Shown in pieces: positions 24,031 to 32,929 of a stretch of DNA of 64,000 bases. How positions within the stretch are numbered: the stretch's first letter is position 1; each line of letters opens with the position of its first letter. The notes under the pieces are model-generated. The model saw only the letters and a list, made by a program, of their open reading frames with translations. It did not search any database and was not told the DNA's origin. The translations under genes and the position numbers were made by a program. The DNA is from JACDAV01 sp964626755 (GTDB lineage Bacteria > Chloroflexota > Limnocylindria > Limnocylindrales > CSP1-4): positions 124,001 to 188,000 of the forward strand of contig CAZVGO010000050.1 in the NCBI GenBank assembly GCA_964626755.1. The letters run 5' to 3'.

Positions 24031-27000
24031 ATGCCGGCGAGCTTCATGAGCACGCGATTCGTCGGACGGGAGGGGGCGTTCGGCCAACTTGCCGCGGCTC
24101 TCGACAAAGCCGCGCACGGCCGGGCAACGACGCTCCTTGTGGCCGGCGGCGCAGGCTTCGGGGCGTCCCGCTTCCTGGCGGAGGCGGAGCTCCGGCTGGC
24201 CACGCTGCCCGAGCCATTCGCGTTCCTGCGCGGGCGCGCGCTGCCGGCCGGCACCGACGAGCCCTACGCGCCCGTCCTGCGGGCGATCGGCCCGCTTCTC
24301 CGCAAGCTGGACGACGCCGACCTGGGCGCCGTCCTCGCGACGGGCGCGGAGGACATGGTTCGCCTCATGCCGGACCTGGGCCCGCGGCTCGTCCCGCTCG
24401 GCATGCTGCCCGCTCGCCCGACGGTCGCATCCGCCGAGCGCCGGCAGGCTCGCCTCCTCGAGGCGGTGCTCGGCGTCCTCGGCCGGCTCAGCGAGCGCCG
24501 CCCCGTCGTCCTCGTGGTCGAGGACCTCCATCATGCGGACGCCGCGACGCGGGCGCTCATCGCGTTCCTCGCACGGATCGCCCGGAGCCAGCGGCTCTGC
24601 GTGGTCGCGACCCACCAGCCGGGCGAGCTGACCCGGTCCCACCCGCTGGTCGCCGAGATCGCCCGGATGGTGGACTCGCCGCGGCCGTCGGAACGCCTCG
24701 AGATCGGGCCGCTGACCCGCGACGAGATCGCCGACCTGATCGAGGGGATCGAGGGAGAGCGGCCGTCGGCCTCGGTCCTCGTCCTCGTCGCCGAGCGGTC
24801 CGGCGGGAGCCCGCTGTTCGCCGAGGAGCTCCTCGCGGCGCGTCGCGAGCTGTCGAGTGCCACCTTGACCGGGACGCTCGACGACCTCGTGACCGCGCGG
24901 CTCGCGCTCCGGTCGCACGAGTGCCGCCGGGTCCTCCGGCTGCTCGCTCCGGCGGGCCGGCCGCTCAGCCTCGACGAGCTGGCAACCGTCGCTGCCGCGT
25001 ACGAGGAAGGTGCCGTCCGGCCGCCACCACGCTCGACGGCCGCCCCTCGCAAGGGCGACGGCATCCTCGATCCGGATCTCGCCGCCGGACTGGAGGAAGG
25101 GATCGCTCACGGGATGCTCGTCGCGGCAGCGGATGGCGCGGTCGATTTCCGCCACGAGCTGATCGGCAGGGCAGTCGAGCTCGACATCCTGCCGTTCCAG
25201 CTTTCGCGCCATCACGCGGCCCTGGCGGTGGGGCTCGAGCGGTTTCCGCTCGCCGCCGCACACCACTGGCTCGCGGCCCACGCACCGGCCAGCGCCCGGG
25301 GGGCGGCCATTCAAGCTGCCGCCCGGGCCGAGGCAGTCCACGCGCCGCAGGACGAGCTCCGGCTGCTCGAGCTGGCGCTCGCCCTCTCCGGGGCCCCGGG
25401 GGCCGGCGCGGGCGCGGCTCGCGCAGCCGCTGGACGGGCCCCGACATTCGGACCGAGCGAGGCCGGGACGCCCTCGACGCTCCAGGCGCGCGCGGCGGAA
25501 GCCGCCTTCGCCGCCGGCCGGGCCCCACGAGCGGTCGCGTTCACCGAAGCCGCGATCGCCGGGCTCGACCCGCGCCGGGACCGCCTCGCGCTCGCCAGGC
25601 TCCACGAGCGGCTGGGGCGGTACCGGCGGGCCGCCGGCGACCAGGATGGGGCGCTCGCTGCCCACCGTCGGGCCGTCGAGCTGGTGCCGCGGGATCCCTC
25701 GCCGGAGCGCGCGCTCGTCCTCGCGTCCCTCGCCCAGATCCGGATGCTCGATGGGACGTTCTCCGAGGCGGAGCGCCATGCACGCGAGGCGATCGCGGTT
25801 GCCCGCGCGTGCCAGCCGGCGGCCCGCTCCTCCGAGGCCCACGCGACCACGACGCTCGGCGTCTCGCTCGGCTGGGGGGACGACCCGGAGGCCGGGGTCG
25901 CGCTCCTGCGCGATGCGCGCCGGATGGCAGAGGAGCTCAACGACGTCGACGAGCTGTTCCGGGTGTTCGCAAACCTCACGACCGTTCTCGACCTGCTCGG
26001 CCGCAGGACCGAGGCGGTCGAGGTCGCGTTCGAGGGAATCGAGGCGGCCCGGCGGGCCGGGCTCGAGGCGGTGTACGGCAACTTCCTGCGCGGCAACGCG
26101 GCGGAATCCCTGTTCCTCCTCGGCCGCTGGTCGGAGTCGAGGGCACTGTCGTCGACCGCCCTCGAATGGAGTCCGGCCGGTGTCGCGTTCGTGAACTCGG
26201 TCGTCAACCTCGCGATCGTCGAGATCGAGACGCGCGCCGGCGAGTTCGCCGGACGGCTCCTCGGTCAGCTCCTCCTCGAGCTCGAAACCGTCCGCGACTC
26301 GCAGCACGCGGTGCCGGTCTACCGCGCCGCCGCGTCCTTTGCCCTGTGGCGGGGTGACCTCGTCGACGCCCGCCGGGCGGCGGACCGTGGCTGGAGCCTC
26401 GTCCGGGCGACCGAGGATTGGGTCCTTGCAGCGAAGATGGCCGCGACGGTTGCCGAGGTGGACGCCGCCGCGGCCGCAGCGTCGACCGGGCGGCGCGATC
26501 TCGCGCCGATCGCCGCCGCGCGGGGGAGGACCGGTCGAGTGCTGGTCGAGGCAGAGGAGGCTGTCCGCTCGTCCGGCGTGCCGCCGACGATCGGCTCACG
26601 ACGCGAGGCGGATGCCTACCTCGAGACAGCCCGCGGGCACGCCGCCCGGCTCGAGCGGAGAGACGAACCCGCAGCCTGGGCCGCGCTCGCCGACATCTGG
26701 GCGGCGCAGGACAACCCGTACGAGGTCGCCCGTGCGCGCTGGCGCCAGGCGGAGGCGATCCTCCGCTCGGGGGCTGGCCGGGCGGGTCGCGGGCACGCCG
26801 CGATGCCGCTCACGGAGGCGGCGACGATCGGCGTCGAGCTGGGGGCGCGGCCGCTCCTCCGCGAGCTGCGTGAGCTGGCCGGTCGAGCACTCCTTGCCCT
26901 GCCGGCAGCCGTCGAGGCGGCACTGGTCGGCAACGGACGGGAGGACCTGACGGACGGGCACGGCCCGCCGGTCGGGCGACCGGATGCCTCGTCGGTCGTC

Positions 27001-27249
27001 CGTACCGTCGTCGGCGAGCCGGCAGCCGCGAAGCCGAACACATTCGGGCTGTCCGGCCGGGAGCGGGAGGTGCTCGGCCTCATCTCCCAGGGCCGCACGA
27101 ACCGGGAGATCGGCGAGCGCCTGTTCATCAGCCAGAAGACCGTCGGGGTCCACGTGGGCAACATCCTGTCGAAGCTCGGCGTGTCCGGGCGGGTGGAGGC
27201 GGCCGCCGTCGCGATCCGGCTCGGCCTGACGGAGAAGGCCTCCGGCTGA
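24031..27249 (+). CDS. Large LuxR-family (LAL/MalT-like) regulator with degenerate P-loop
   Basis: A 1072-residue regulator. Residues 10-300 form an AAA/STAND-type ATPase region: RFVGREGAFGQL, then a P-loop-like AGGAGFGAS, Walker B VVLVVEDLHHAD (159-170), and LSERRPVVLV and VATHQPGELTR. In the P-loop, the invariant lysine is Ala45, so normal ATP binding is doubtful. Residues 450-950 are Ala-rich TPR-like helices (RLHERLGRYRRAAGDQDGALAAHRRAVEL). The last 65 residues form an intact LuxR helix-turn-helix (LSGREREVLGLISQGRTNRE and KTVGVHVGNILSKLGVSGR). LAL regulators usually bind an inducer through TPR repeats and ATP. A leaderless promoter drives the gene and a strong terminator follows it. Confidence 0.9.
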   Translation: MPASFMSTRFVGREGAFGQLAAALDKAAHGRATTLLVAGGAGFGASRFLAEAELRLATLPEPFAFLRGRALPAGTDEPYAPVLRAIGPLLRKLDDADLGAVLATGAEDMVRLMPDLGPRLVPLGMLPARPTVASAERRQARLLEAVLGVLGRLSERRPVVLVVEDLHHADAATRALIAFLARIARSQRLCVVATHQPGELTRSHPLVAEIARMVDSPRPSERLEIGPLTRDEIADLIEGIEGERPSASVLVLVAERSGGSPLFAEELLAARRELSSATLTGTLDDLVTARLALRSHECRRVLRLLAPAGRPLSLDELATVAAAYEEGAVRPPPRSTAAPRKGDGILDPDLAAGLEEGIAHGMLVAAADGAVDFRHELIGRAVELDILPFQLSRHHAALAVGLERFPLAAAHHWLAAHAPASARGAAIQAAARAEAVHAPQDELRLLELALALSGAPGAGAGAARAAAGRAPTFGPSEAGTPSTLQARAAEAAFAAGRAPRAVAFTEAAIAGLDPRRDRLALARLHERLGRYRRAAGDQDGALAAHRRAVELVPRDPSPERALVLASLAQIRMLDGTFSEAERHAREAIAVARACQPAARSSEAHATTTLGVSLGWGDDPEAGVALLRDARRMAEELNDVDELFRVFANLTTVLDLLGRRTEAVEVAFEGIEAARRAGLEAVYGNFLRGNAAESLFLLGRWSESRALSSTALEWSPAGVAFVNSVVNLAIVEIETRAGEFAGRLLGQLLLELETVRDSQHAVPVYRAAASFALWRGDLVDARRAADRGWSLVRATEDWVLAAKMAATVAEVDAAAAAASTGRRDLAPIAAARGRTGRVLVEAEEAVRSSGVPPTIGSRREADAYLETARGHAARLERRDEPAAWAALADIWAAQDNPYEVARARWRQAEAILRSGAGRAGRGHAAMPLTEAATIGVELGARPLLRELRELAGRALLALPAAVEAALVGNGREDLTDGHGPPVGRPDASSVVRTVVGEPAAAKPNTFGLSGREREVLGLISQGRTNREIGERLFISQKTVGVHVGNILSKLGVSGRVEAAAVAIRLGLTEKASG

Positions 27250-27271
27250 AGGCGGAGAGACCCGAAAAAGG

Positions 27272-27306
27272 CACGAGACCCGGATGGAGGAGATCCGGGT
27301 CTCGTG
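27272..27306 (+). terminator. Terminator hairpin after the LuxR-type gene
   Basis: Perfect 14-bp stem (27272-27285 with 27293-27306; arm CACGAGACCCGGAT) and a 7-nt loop GGAGGAG, 22 nt after the stop codon. No T-run follows. Confidence 0.75.
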
Positions 27307-27716
27307 GGGAGGTCCGACTCGTCCGGATGAGCCCCGGACGGGGCGGTTCTATTCGGCGCTGAACGTGCCCTGCGGGAGTTCAGCCAGGACGGTCAGGCCT
27401 GCCAGCGGCGGCCTGTGGCGAAGAACAGGACAAGGGCGACGACGGGCGCTGCGACGGGAGCAAGGGTGGCGGCGCGGTGCGCGAGCCTGGTAAGCATCCG
27501 GACGGGCCTCCGATCCTCTCGTGGGCCACTCCCTGCGCCCACCTCGAACAGGAGCGCGAGTTTGGACGACCTAAGGTCCCGTCGGCAATCCGGACGATGG
27601 TACTAGCCGAGTACTACCCGCCCCGCGCACGACCGTTCGATCGGCGCTAGATTCAGGGCCCCGCGGCGGCGACCGCCGAAGCCCCATCCCTCCCCACAGC
27701 CGAGGTCCCTTCTCCC
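27307..27716. other. Intergenic region, 410 nt
   Basis: No convincing gene, RNA or repeat is seen. A TAGATT at 27649-27654 about 60 nt before the cupredoxin start could be a -10 box. The open frames here are short, Arg-rich and overlap the terminator. Confidence 0.5.
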
Positions 27717-28181
27717 ATGCGCCTGAACCGGCTCATCGCGGCCGCAGTGCTGTCCATCCTGGCCCTCGCCGCCTGCGGCTCCGGCCAGGCGGGCTGGACC
27801 TACGCCCCGGCTCCGTCTCCCCCGCCCGTCGCCTCGGGCACCGCCTCAGGCTCGCCCGCCGCCTCGGGTTCGCCCGCCGTCTCGGCCCCGGCCGGCGCCA
27901 CGGTCACGGTCGTCGCGACGACCGCGCTCCGGTTCGACACCCCCGCGGTGGAGGTCGGCGCGGACCAGCCGTTCACGTTCGTGTTCGACAACCAGGACGC
28001 CACCCAGCCCCACAACGCCGTGATCAAGAACGCGGACGGCTCGAAGGTCGCGATGGGCGACACCGCCCTCTTCACCGGCCCCGAGACGCGGTCGTACGAG
28101 GTGCCCGCGCTCGCGGCCGGGGAGTACCCGTTCAACTGCGAGGTTCACCCGGTGATGTCCGGCATCCTCACGGTCAAATAG
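27717..28181 (+). CDS. Cupredoxin-domain lipoprotein
   Basis: A 154-residue secreted protein. The signal peptide ends in a lipobox, LALAAC (Cys20). A Pro/Ser/Ala linker is followed by one cupredoxin domain (residues 58-154) with TQPHNAVIKNADGS and PFNCEVHPVMSG. These give the type-1 copper ligands His, Cys, His and Met in the order H...C-x-x-H-x-x-M. The domain closely resembles the C-terminal cupredoxin of the cytochrome c protein at 59819-60916. A tethered copper protein fits an electron carrier outside the membrane, for example from the bc complex to an oxidase; this is inference. The AlaX gene follows 22 nt later. Confidence 0.88.
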   Translation: MRLNRLIAAAVLSILALAACGSGQAGWTYAPAPSPPPVASGTASGSPAASGSPAVSAPAGATVTVVATTALRFDTPAVEVGADQPFTFVFDNQDATQPHNAVIKNADGSKVAMGDTALFTGPETRSYEVPALAAGEYPFNCEVHPVMSGILTVK

Positions 28182-28203
28182 CAGCACCCCGGGCGACCGA
28201 ACG

Positions 28204-28953
28204 GTGACGGCCGGCGGGCAGCTCTGCTACACGGATGCCTACGCCCGCTCTGTCGAGGCCCGGGTGGTCTCGGTCGACCTGGGCGGCGCCTCGCCCACCG
28301 TCGTCCTGGACCAGACCGTCCTCTATCCGGGGGGCGGCGGCCAGCCATCCGACCGGGGGCTGCTCCTGCGGGCCGAGGACGGCCGAACATGGACAGTCAG
28401 CGGGGCCCGGAAGGCCGGCGGCGAGATCGCCCACGAGCTCGAGCCGGGCGTCGAGCCGCCGGCCGTCGGCGACCGCCTCCGGGTCGACCTCGAGTGGGCC
28501 CGTCGCCTCGCCCTCATGAGGACCCACACCGCTCTCCACGCGCTGTGCGGCGTCGTCTGGCGGGACTACGGTGCGCTCGTCACCGGCGGCAACATGGAGC
28601 CGGGTGTCGGTCGGATGGACTTCGAGTTCGAGCGGATGGGCGGTGAGCTCGTCGGCGAGATCGAGTCGAAGGTGAACGACGAGCTGGCCCGCGGCCGCGA
28701 AGTGAGGGTCAATGTCCTGGCCCGCGAAGAGGCGTTCGCCATCCCGGATCTCATCCGGACGAAGATCAACCTCCTGCCACCCGGGATCGACGAGATCCGG
28801 ACGATCGAGATCGTCGGGCTCGACCTCCAGGCGGACGGCGGGACGCACGTCGCCAACACGTCCGAGGTCGGGCGGATCAAGGTGACGGGCTACGAGTCGA
28901 AGGGCCGGATCAACAAGCGAATCCGGATCGCGCTCGAAGACGCTCCAGCCTGA
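28204..28953 (+). CDS. alaX: Alanyl-tRNA editing protein (AlaX-M type)
   Basis: A 249-residue stand-alone editing enzyme that removes serine or glycine from mischarged tRNA-Ala. The N-terminal domain has TVLYPGGGGQPSDRG (the conserved GGGQPxD loop). The second domain has MRTHTALHAL (the HxxxH zinc motif), EIESKVNDELARGREV, and LDLQADGGTHVANTSEVG, the third metal-binding segment. The usual cysteine of CGGTHV is Asp here, a variant that I recall in some AlaX proteins. The remaining His is kept, so the zinc site is plausible. GTG 28204 follows the cupredoxin gene closely; no strong ribosome site is visible. Confidence 0.92.
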   Translation: MTAGGQLCYTDAYARSVEARVVSVDLGGASPTVVLDQTVLYPGGGGQPSDRGLLLRAEDGRTWTVSGARKAGGEIAHELEPGVEPPAVGDRLRVDLEWARRLALMRTHTALHALCGVVWRDYGALVTGGNMEPGVGRMDFEFERMGGELVGEIESKVNDELARGREVRVNVLAREEAFAIPDLIRTKINLLPPGIDEIRTIEIVGLDLQADGGTHVANTSEVGRIKVTGYESKGRINKRIRIALEDAPA

Positions 28954-28979
28954 GGCGCCCCGAGGGTCCTGCACCGCGC

Positions 28980-28996
28980 GACCCGCTGGGCGGGTC
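28980..28996. terminator. Possible terminator between convergent genes
   Basis: GACCCGC (28980-28986) and GCGGGTC (28990-28996) form a 7-bp stem with a TGG loop, between the AlaX stop and the pntB stop. A second weak stem lies near 29130. Confidence 0.4.
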
Positions 28997-29159
28997 ACCT
29001 GATGGCGGAGCAGGTCGCGCGCCGGCGCAACAGGGGCCTCAGGCGATGTTTGACCCGTCCGGCGAGCGAAACAACGGAGGAGTGGCTCGGCAGCGGGCGG
29101 GACGCGGGACTACTTCGACCGTTGACCCGCTGACCGGGTTTAGTGAAACGGCGCGGATC

Positions 29160-30611
29160 CTAGACGGCTTTCACCGCGGCGACGAGGCTCGCCAGGCCGT
29201 CCTTCGCGTCCGCGAACAGCATCCCGGTCTTCGGGTTCGTGTACAGCTCGTTGTCGATGCCCGCGTACCCGCGACCCATGGACCGCTTGATCACGACGAT
29301 GCTCTTGGCCTTGTCGACGTCGAGGATCGGCATCCCGTAGATCGGCGATGAAGGGTTCGAGCGCGCCGCCGGGTTCGTCACGTCGTTCGCACCGACGACC
29401 AGCACCACGTCCGCCCGCTCGAACTCCGGGTTGATGTCGTCCATCTCCTTGAGCAGCGGGTAGGGGACGTTCGCCTCGGCGAGCAGGACGTTCATGTGGC
29501 CCGGCATCCGGCCCGCGACCGGGTGGATCGCGTATTTGACGTCGACGCCGCGGGCCTCCAGCAGCTCGGCCAGCTCGCGCACCGCATGCTGCGCCTGGGC
29601 GACCGCGAGACCGTAGCCGGGTACGATGATGACGGACTGCGCATAGGCGAGCTGGATCGCCACGTCGTCCGGCCCGATCTCCCGGACGGAGCCCCCGGCG
29701 CCCTCGACGCCCGGCCCGCCGACGCTTCCCTCGCCGCCGCCGAAGCCGCCCGCGACGATGTTCATCAGCGAGCGGTTCATCGCGTCCGCCATGAGCTTCG
29801 TGAGGATGCCTCCGGCCGCTCCGACGAGCGCGCCGGCGATGATCAGCACCGGGTTGCCGATGACGAATCCGGCCATCGCCGCGGCCGTCCCGGTGAACGA
29901 GTTCAGGAGCGAGATCACGACCGGCATGTCCGCCCCGCCGATCGGGAGCACCATCGTCACCCCGAACCCGAGCCCGGCCGCGATGATCGCGCCGAGGACG
30001 AACAGCTTCGCCCCGGGGCTCAGATCGATGGCTCCGCTCGCCCCGAGCACGAGCGCGGCCGTCCCGAGCAGGGCGAGCACCGCGAGGGCGATCGTCAGCA
30101 GCCGGCCGCCGGGCAGGATGATCGGCTTGCCCGGGATCAGGCCCTGGAGCTTGCCGGACGCGACGAGCGAGCCGGTGAACGTGACACACCCGATTGCCAC
30201 GCCCAGGACGACGAAGATCGCGGTCGAGACCGTCTCCTCGGGCGTCCCGAGGACGCGGATGTAGTCGTCGATCGCGACCAGCGCCGCCGCGCCGCCACCG
30301 ACCGCGTTGAACAGCGACACCAGCTGCGGCATCGCGGTCATCTTCACGGTCCGGGCGACCATCAGCCCGAACCCGCCGCCGATCAGGAAGCCCACTGCGA
30401 TGATCGCGATCGCGGTCGTGCCGAGGCCCCCCGGGCGCGTGGCCACGTGAACGAGCGTGGCGACGATCGCGACGGCCATCCCCGCCGCGGACAGCCGGTT
30501 GCCACCGCGCGCGGTCGCGGGCGAGTTCATCTGGTGGAGTCCGAGGACGAACGCCGCGGCGCCCGCCAGCCAGGCGAAGAAGACGAAGGTCTCGATCCAC
30601 TGCTGGGACAT
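29160..30611 (-). CDS. pntB: NAD(P) transhydrogenase subunit beta
   Basis: A 483-residue proton-translocating transhydrogenase subunit. The first 300 residues hold eight or nine membrane helices with GGGFGLMVARTVKMTAMPQLVSLFNAVGGGAAAL and VISLLNSFTGTAAAMAGF. The C-terminal domain III binds NADP(H): SVIIVPGYGLAVAQAQHAV, GRMPGHMNVLLAEANVPY, VVLVVGANDVTNPAARSNP and VIKRSMGRGYAGIDNEL. It reduces NADP+ with NADH using the proton gradient. GGGAG lies 7 nt before the ATG at 30611, and the stop of pntA2 is 14 nt upstream. Confidence 0.96.
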   Translation of the reverse strand: MSQQWIETFVFFAWLAGAAAFVLGLHQMNSPATARGGNRLSAAGMAVAIVATLVHVATRPGGLGTTAIAIIAVGFLIGGGFGLMVARTVKMTAMPQLVSLFNAVGGGAAALVAIDDYIRVLGTPEETVSTAIFVVLGVAIGCVTFTGSLVASGKLQGLIPGKPIILPGGRLLTIALAVLALLGTAALVLGASGAIDLSPGAKLFVLGAIIAAGLGFGVTMVLPIGGADMPVVISLLNSFTGTAAAMAGFVIGNPVLIIAGALVGAAGGILTKLMADAMNRSLMNIVAGGFGGGEGSVGGPGVEGAGGSVREIGPDDVAIQLAYAQSVIIVPGYGLAVAQAQHAVRELAELLEARGVDVKYAIHPVAGRMPGHMNVLLAEANVPYPLLKEMDDINPEFERADVVLVVGANDVTNPAARSNPSSPIYGMPILDVDKAKSIVVIKRSMGRGYAGIDNELYTNPKTGMLFADAKDGLASLVAAVKAV

Positions 30612-30625
30612 CGGTCCGCTCCCCG

Positions 30626-30958
30626 TCAGCCCGGCCCGGCGGCGCCGCCGGCGTCCGGGCCGGCCTTCGCGGCCGCGGGCTTGCGCCTGAACATCTGGAG
30701 CATCCGGTCCGTCACGACGTACCCGCCGACGACGTTCGCGGCCCCGAACACGACGGCGACGAACGCGAGCCCGTAGCTGACCGGGTTGTCCGCCTCGGCG
30801 GCGATGAGGATCGCGCCGACGAGCACGATCCCGTGGATCGAGTTCGCCCCGGACATCAGCGGGGTGTGGAGCGTCGCGGGCACCTTGCTGATGACCTCGA
30901 ACCCGACGAGGATGGCGAGGACGAAGATCGCGAGCGCGGAGAGCAGCTCCTGGTTCAT
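30626..30958 (-). CDS. pntAB: NAD(P) transhydrogenase subunit alpha part 2 (membrane)
   Basis: A 110-residue membrane subunit with three hydrophobic helices (LLSALAIFVLAILVGFEVI, NSIHGIVLVGAILIAA, YGLAFVAVVFGAANVVGGY) and the hallmark VPATLHTPLMSGANSIHG. It is the transmembrane part of PntA as a separate protein, as in Rhodospirillum-type split transhydrogenases. The Ala/Lys/Pro tail is probably disordered. ATG 30958 overlaps the stop of the NAD-binding subunit (ATGA). Confidence 0.95.
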   Translation of the reverse strand: MNQELLSALAIFVLAILVGFEVISKVPATLHTPLMSGANSIHGIVLVGAILIAAEADNPVSYGLAFVAVVFGAANVVGGYVVTDRMLQMFRRKPAAAKAGPDAGGAAGPG

Positions 30959-32133
30959 GGGCGCGCACCTGCCTTCGACGCCTTTGGCTCCCTCGGGGTG
31001 GGCTCGAGCAGCTTCTTCGTCGCGGCCTGGACGACCTTCCCGCCGTGGGTGATGACCGTGCTGGCCGTGACCTCGTCGTCGAAGTCGAGGTTGAGGTTCC
31101 CGTCCTTGACGAGCGACAGGAGGAGCGCGGAGATGTTGCGGGCGTAGAACGCGGAGGCGCCCACAGGCATCTCCGCCGGAAGGTTGTCCGGCGCGATGAT
31201 CGATACCCCGTTCCTCGTGACGGTCGTCTCGCCCGGCTTGCTCAGCTCGACGTTCCCACCGAGCGAGCTGGCCGCCATGTCGACGATCACGGACCCGGGC
31301 TTCATCCCCTTCACCGCTTCGGCCGTCACGAGGATAGGCGGCCGGCGGCCGGGAACCTGGGCGGTCGTGATGATGATGTCCATGCCCGCGATGTGGCCGT
31401 TCAGCTCCTTCTGCTGGGCCGCCTGCTCGTCCTTCGTCAGCTGGCGGGCGTAGCCGCCCTCGCCGGACGCGTCGACAACGGACTTCAGGACGATGAACTG
31501 CGCACCGAGCGATTCGGCCTGCTCCTTCGTCTCGGCTCGGACGTCGTACGCCTTGACCACCGCGCCCAGCCGGCGCGCCGTGCCGATCGCCTGGAGCCCG
31601 GCCACCCCGATGCCGAGCACGAGGACGTTGGCCGGCTTGGCCGTCCCGGCGGCCGTGGTGAGGAGCGGGAAGTAGCGGCCGAACGCGTTGGCCGCGATCA
31701 GCACCGCCTTGTAACCGCCGACGTTCGCCTGTGAGCTGAGGGCGTCCATCGTCTGCGCCCGCGAGAGAGTTCGAGGGATAGCGTCGAGGCTGATCGCGGT
31801 CACGCCCTTCTTTGCGAGCGCCACAGCCAGGCTCGGGTTGATGAGGGGCTGGAGGAAGCCGATGACCACCTGGCCCTTCTTCAGCCGGCGGACCTCGGTC
31901 GCCGACGGCCGCTGGACCCGGAGCACGACGGCCGACTGTGCGTACAGCCCGTCTGTCTTCACGATCGTCGCGCCAGCGTCCGCGTAGGCCTCGTCCGGGA
32001 TGAGCGCGCCCTTGCCGGCACCGGCCTCGACGAGCACGTCGAGCCCGGCCGCGGTCAACCTGGCGAGCGCTTCGGGTACCAGGGCGACGCGCCGCTCTCC
32101 GGGCGCCGTTTCCCTGGCGACGCCGACCTTCAT
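30955..32133 (-). CDS. pntAA: NAD(P) transhydrogenase subunit alpha part 1 (NAD-binding)
   Basis: A 392-residue soluble subunit that binds NADH. It starts KVGVARETAPGERRVALVPEAL, has AISLDAIPRTLSRAQTMDALSSQ, the Rossmann loop VLVLGIGVAGLQAIGTARRLGA and VKAYDVRAETKEQAESLGA, and the mobile-loop region DIIITTAQVPGRRPPILVTAEAV. ATG 32133 is preferred to a GTG nine nt upstream because AGGTGG lies at a suitable distance. It is the first gene of a three-gene pnt operon. The organism can thus balance NADH and NADPH pools with the proton gradient. Confidence 0.95.
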   Translation of the reverse strand: MKVGVARETAPGERRVALVPEALARLTAAGLDVLVEAGAGKGALIPDEAYADAGATIVKTDGLYAQSAVVLRVQRPSATEVRRLKKGQVVIGFLQPLINPSLAVALAKKGVTAISLDAIPRTLSRAQTMDALSSQANVGGYKAVLIAANAFGRYFPLLTTAAGTAKPANVLVLGIGVAGLQAIGTARRLGAVVKAYDVRAETKEQAESLGAQFIVLKSVVDASGEGGYARQLTKDEQAAQQKELNGHIAGMDIIITTAQVPGRRPPILVTAEAVKGMKPGSVIVDMAASSLGGNVELSKPGETTVTRNGVSIIAPDNLPAEMPVGASAFYARNISALLLSLVKDGNLNLDFDDEVTASTVITHGGKVVQAATKKLLEPTPREPKASKAGARP

Positions 32134-32342
32134 GGGCACCACCTGAGATCAGCTGGGGGTCGCTGGACTTGGGCTGTCCGGTGGGAAGGATAGCCGCATC
32201 GGTGCGCCTGTGCCCTCACAATCGGCATATAGGGGGGTGCCGTCCGGAGGATTCTGTCGGATACTGCGCGGGACTCGAGCGAATGCGGATGGGCCCCGAC
32301 GCTCCGTCCCCGGTGCGGCGTGGCCCCTGGTTGGAGGACCAG

Positions 32343-32900
32343 ATGCCACTTCCGGTCGCGCCGCGCAACTACGGCCCGATGCCGGCTCCGGCCGCGCTCT
32401 CCGGTCCCTGGCCGCACGCCGAGCGGCGGAGCCGCTTCGTGCCCGGATCGCCGCTCAGGCGCTGGGATGACCGACTCGACCTGGCCCACGGCCTGGCCCT
32501 GGACATCGCCGCGCCCGCTGCCTCGGTTTGGCCGGGCGCCTCGGGCCTGCCTGCCTCGGCAGGTGCCCTGCCCGCGGCCACCTCCGCCGGCACGCCCCCG
32601 ATCGCGATCTTCGCGGTTCTCCTGTCCGTCGGGATTGCCCAGGCAGGCGACCTGCTCACGTTCGTCCGGATGATCCTCAGCGTCGGGATCCACGCCGAGC
32701 TGAACCCGCTCGTCAGGGGCGGTGTCGGGATCGTCGGCATCGAAGGGCTCGCCGTCATGAAGATCGCCCTCGTGGCGTTCGTCGTCGCGACCTTCGCGTT
32801 CGTGTACCGCTATCACCCGCGGGTTGCAGTGCTCGTCGCCGCGGTCGGCACGGTGGCTGGGCTCATTGGCACGATCTCGAACCTGATCGCGGTCGGCTAG
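32343..32900 (+). CDS. Membrane protein with D-x(2)-T and ELNP motifs (DUF5658-like)
   Basis: A 185-residue protein. GGAGG lies 5 nt before the ATG at 32343, which fixes the start; an upstream frame exists but is not protein-like. The N-terminal 80 residues are Pro/Ala-rich and soluble. Three helices follow: PPIAIFAVLLSVGIAQAGDL, GIEGLAVMKIALVAFVVATFAF, and VAVLVAAVGTVAGLIGTISNLI. Between helices 1 and 2 is AGDLLTFVRMILSVGIHAELNPLVRG, the D..T....G..E.NP pattern of the DUF5658 family (from memory). The function is unknown. It is divergent from the pnt operon across a 209-nt gap. Confidence 0.75.
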   Translation: MPLPVAPRNYGPMPAPAALSGPWPHAERRSRFVPGSPLRRWDDRLDLAHGLALDIAAPAASVWPGASGLPASAGALPAATSAGTPPIAIFAVLLSVGIAQAGDLLTFVRMILSVGIHAELNPLVRGGVGIVGIEGLAVMKIALVAFVVATFAFVYRYHPRVAVLVAAVGTVAGLIGTISNLIAVG

Positions 32901-32929
32901 GCAAGGCAGCGAAGGCCTGACCCGGCGGC

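Noticed and set aside
23983..26307. A long open reading frame antisense to the LuxR-type gene and continuous with the methyltransferase frame
   Set aside because: It is Arg/Pro/Ala-rich, matches the antisense of a clear gene, and appears only because stop codons are rare in this GC-rich DNA.
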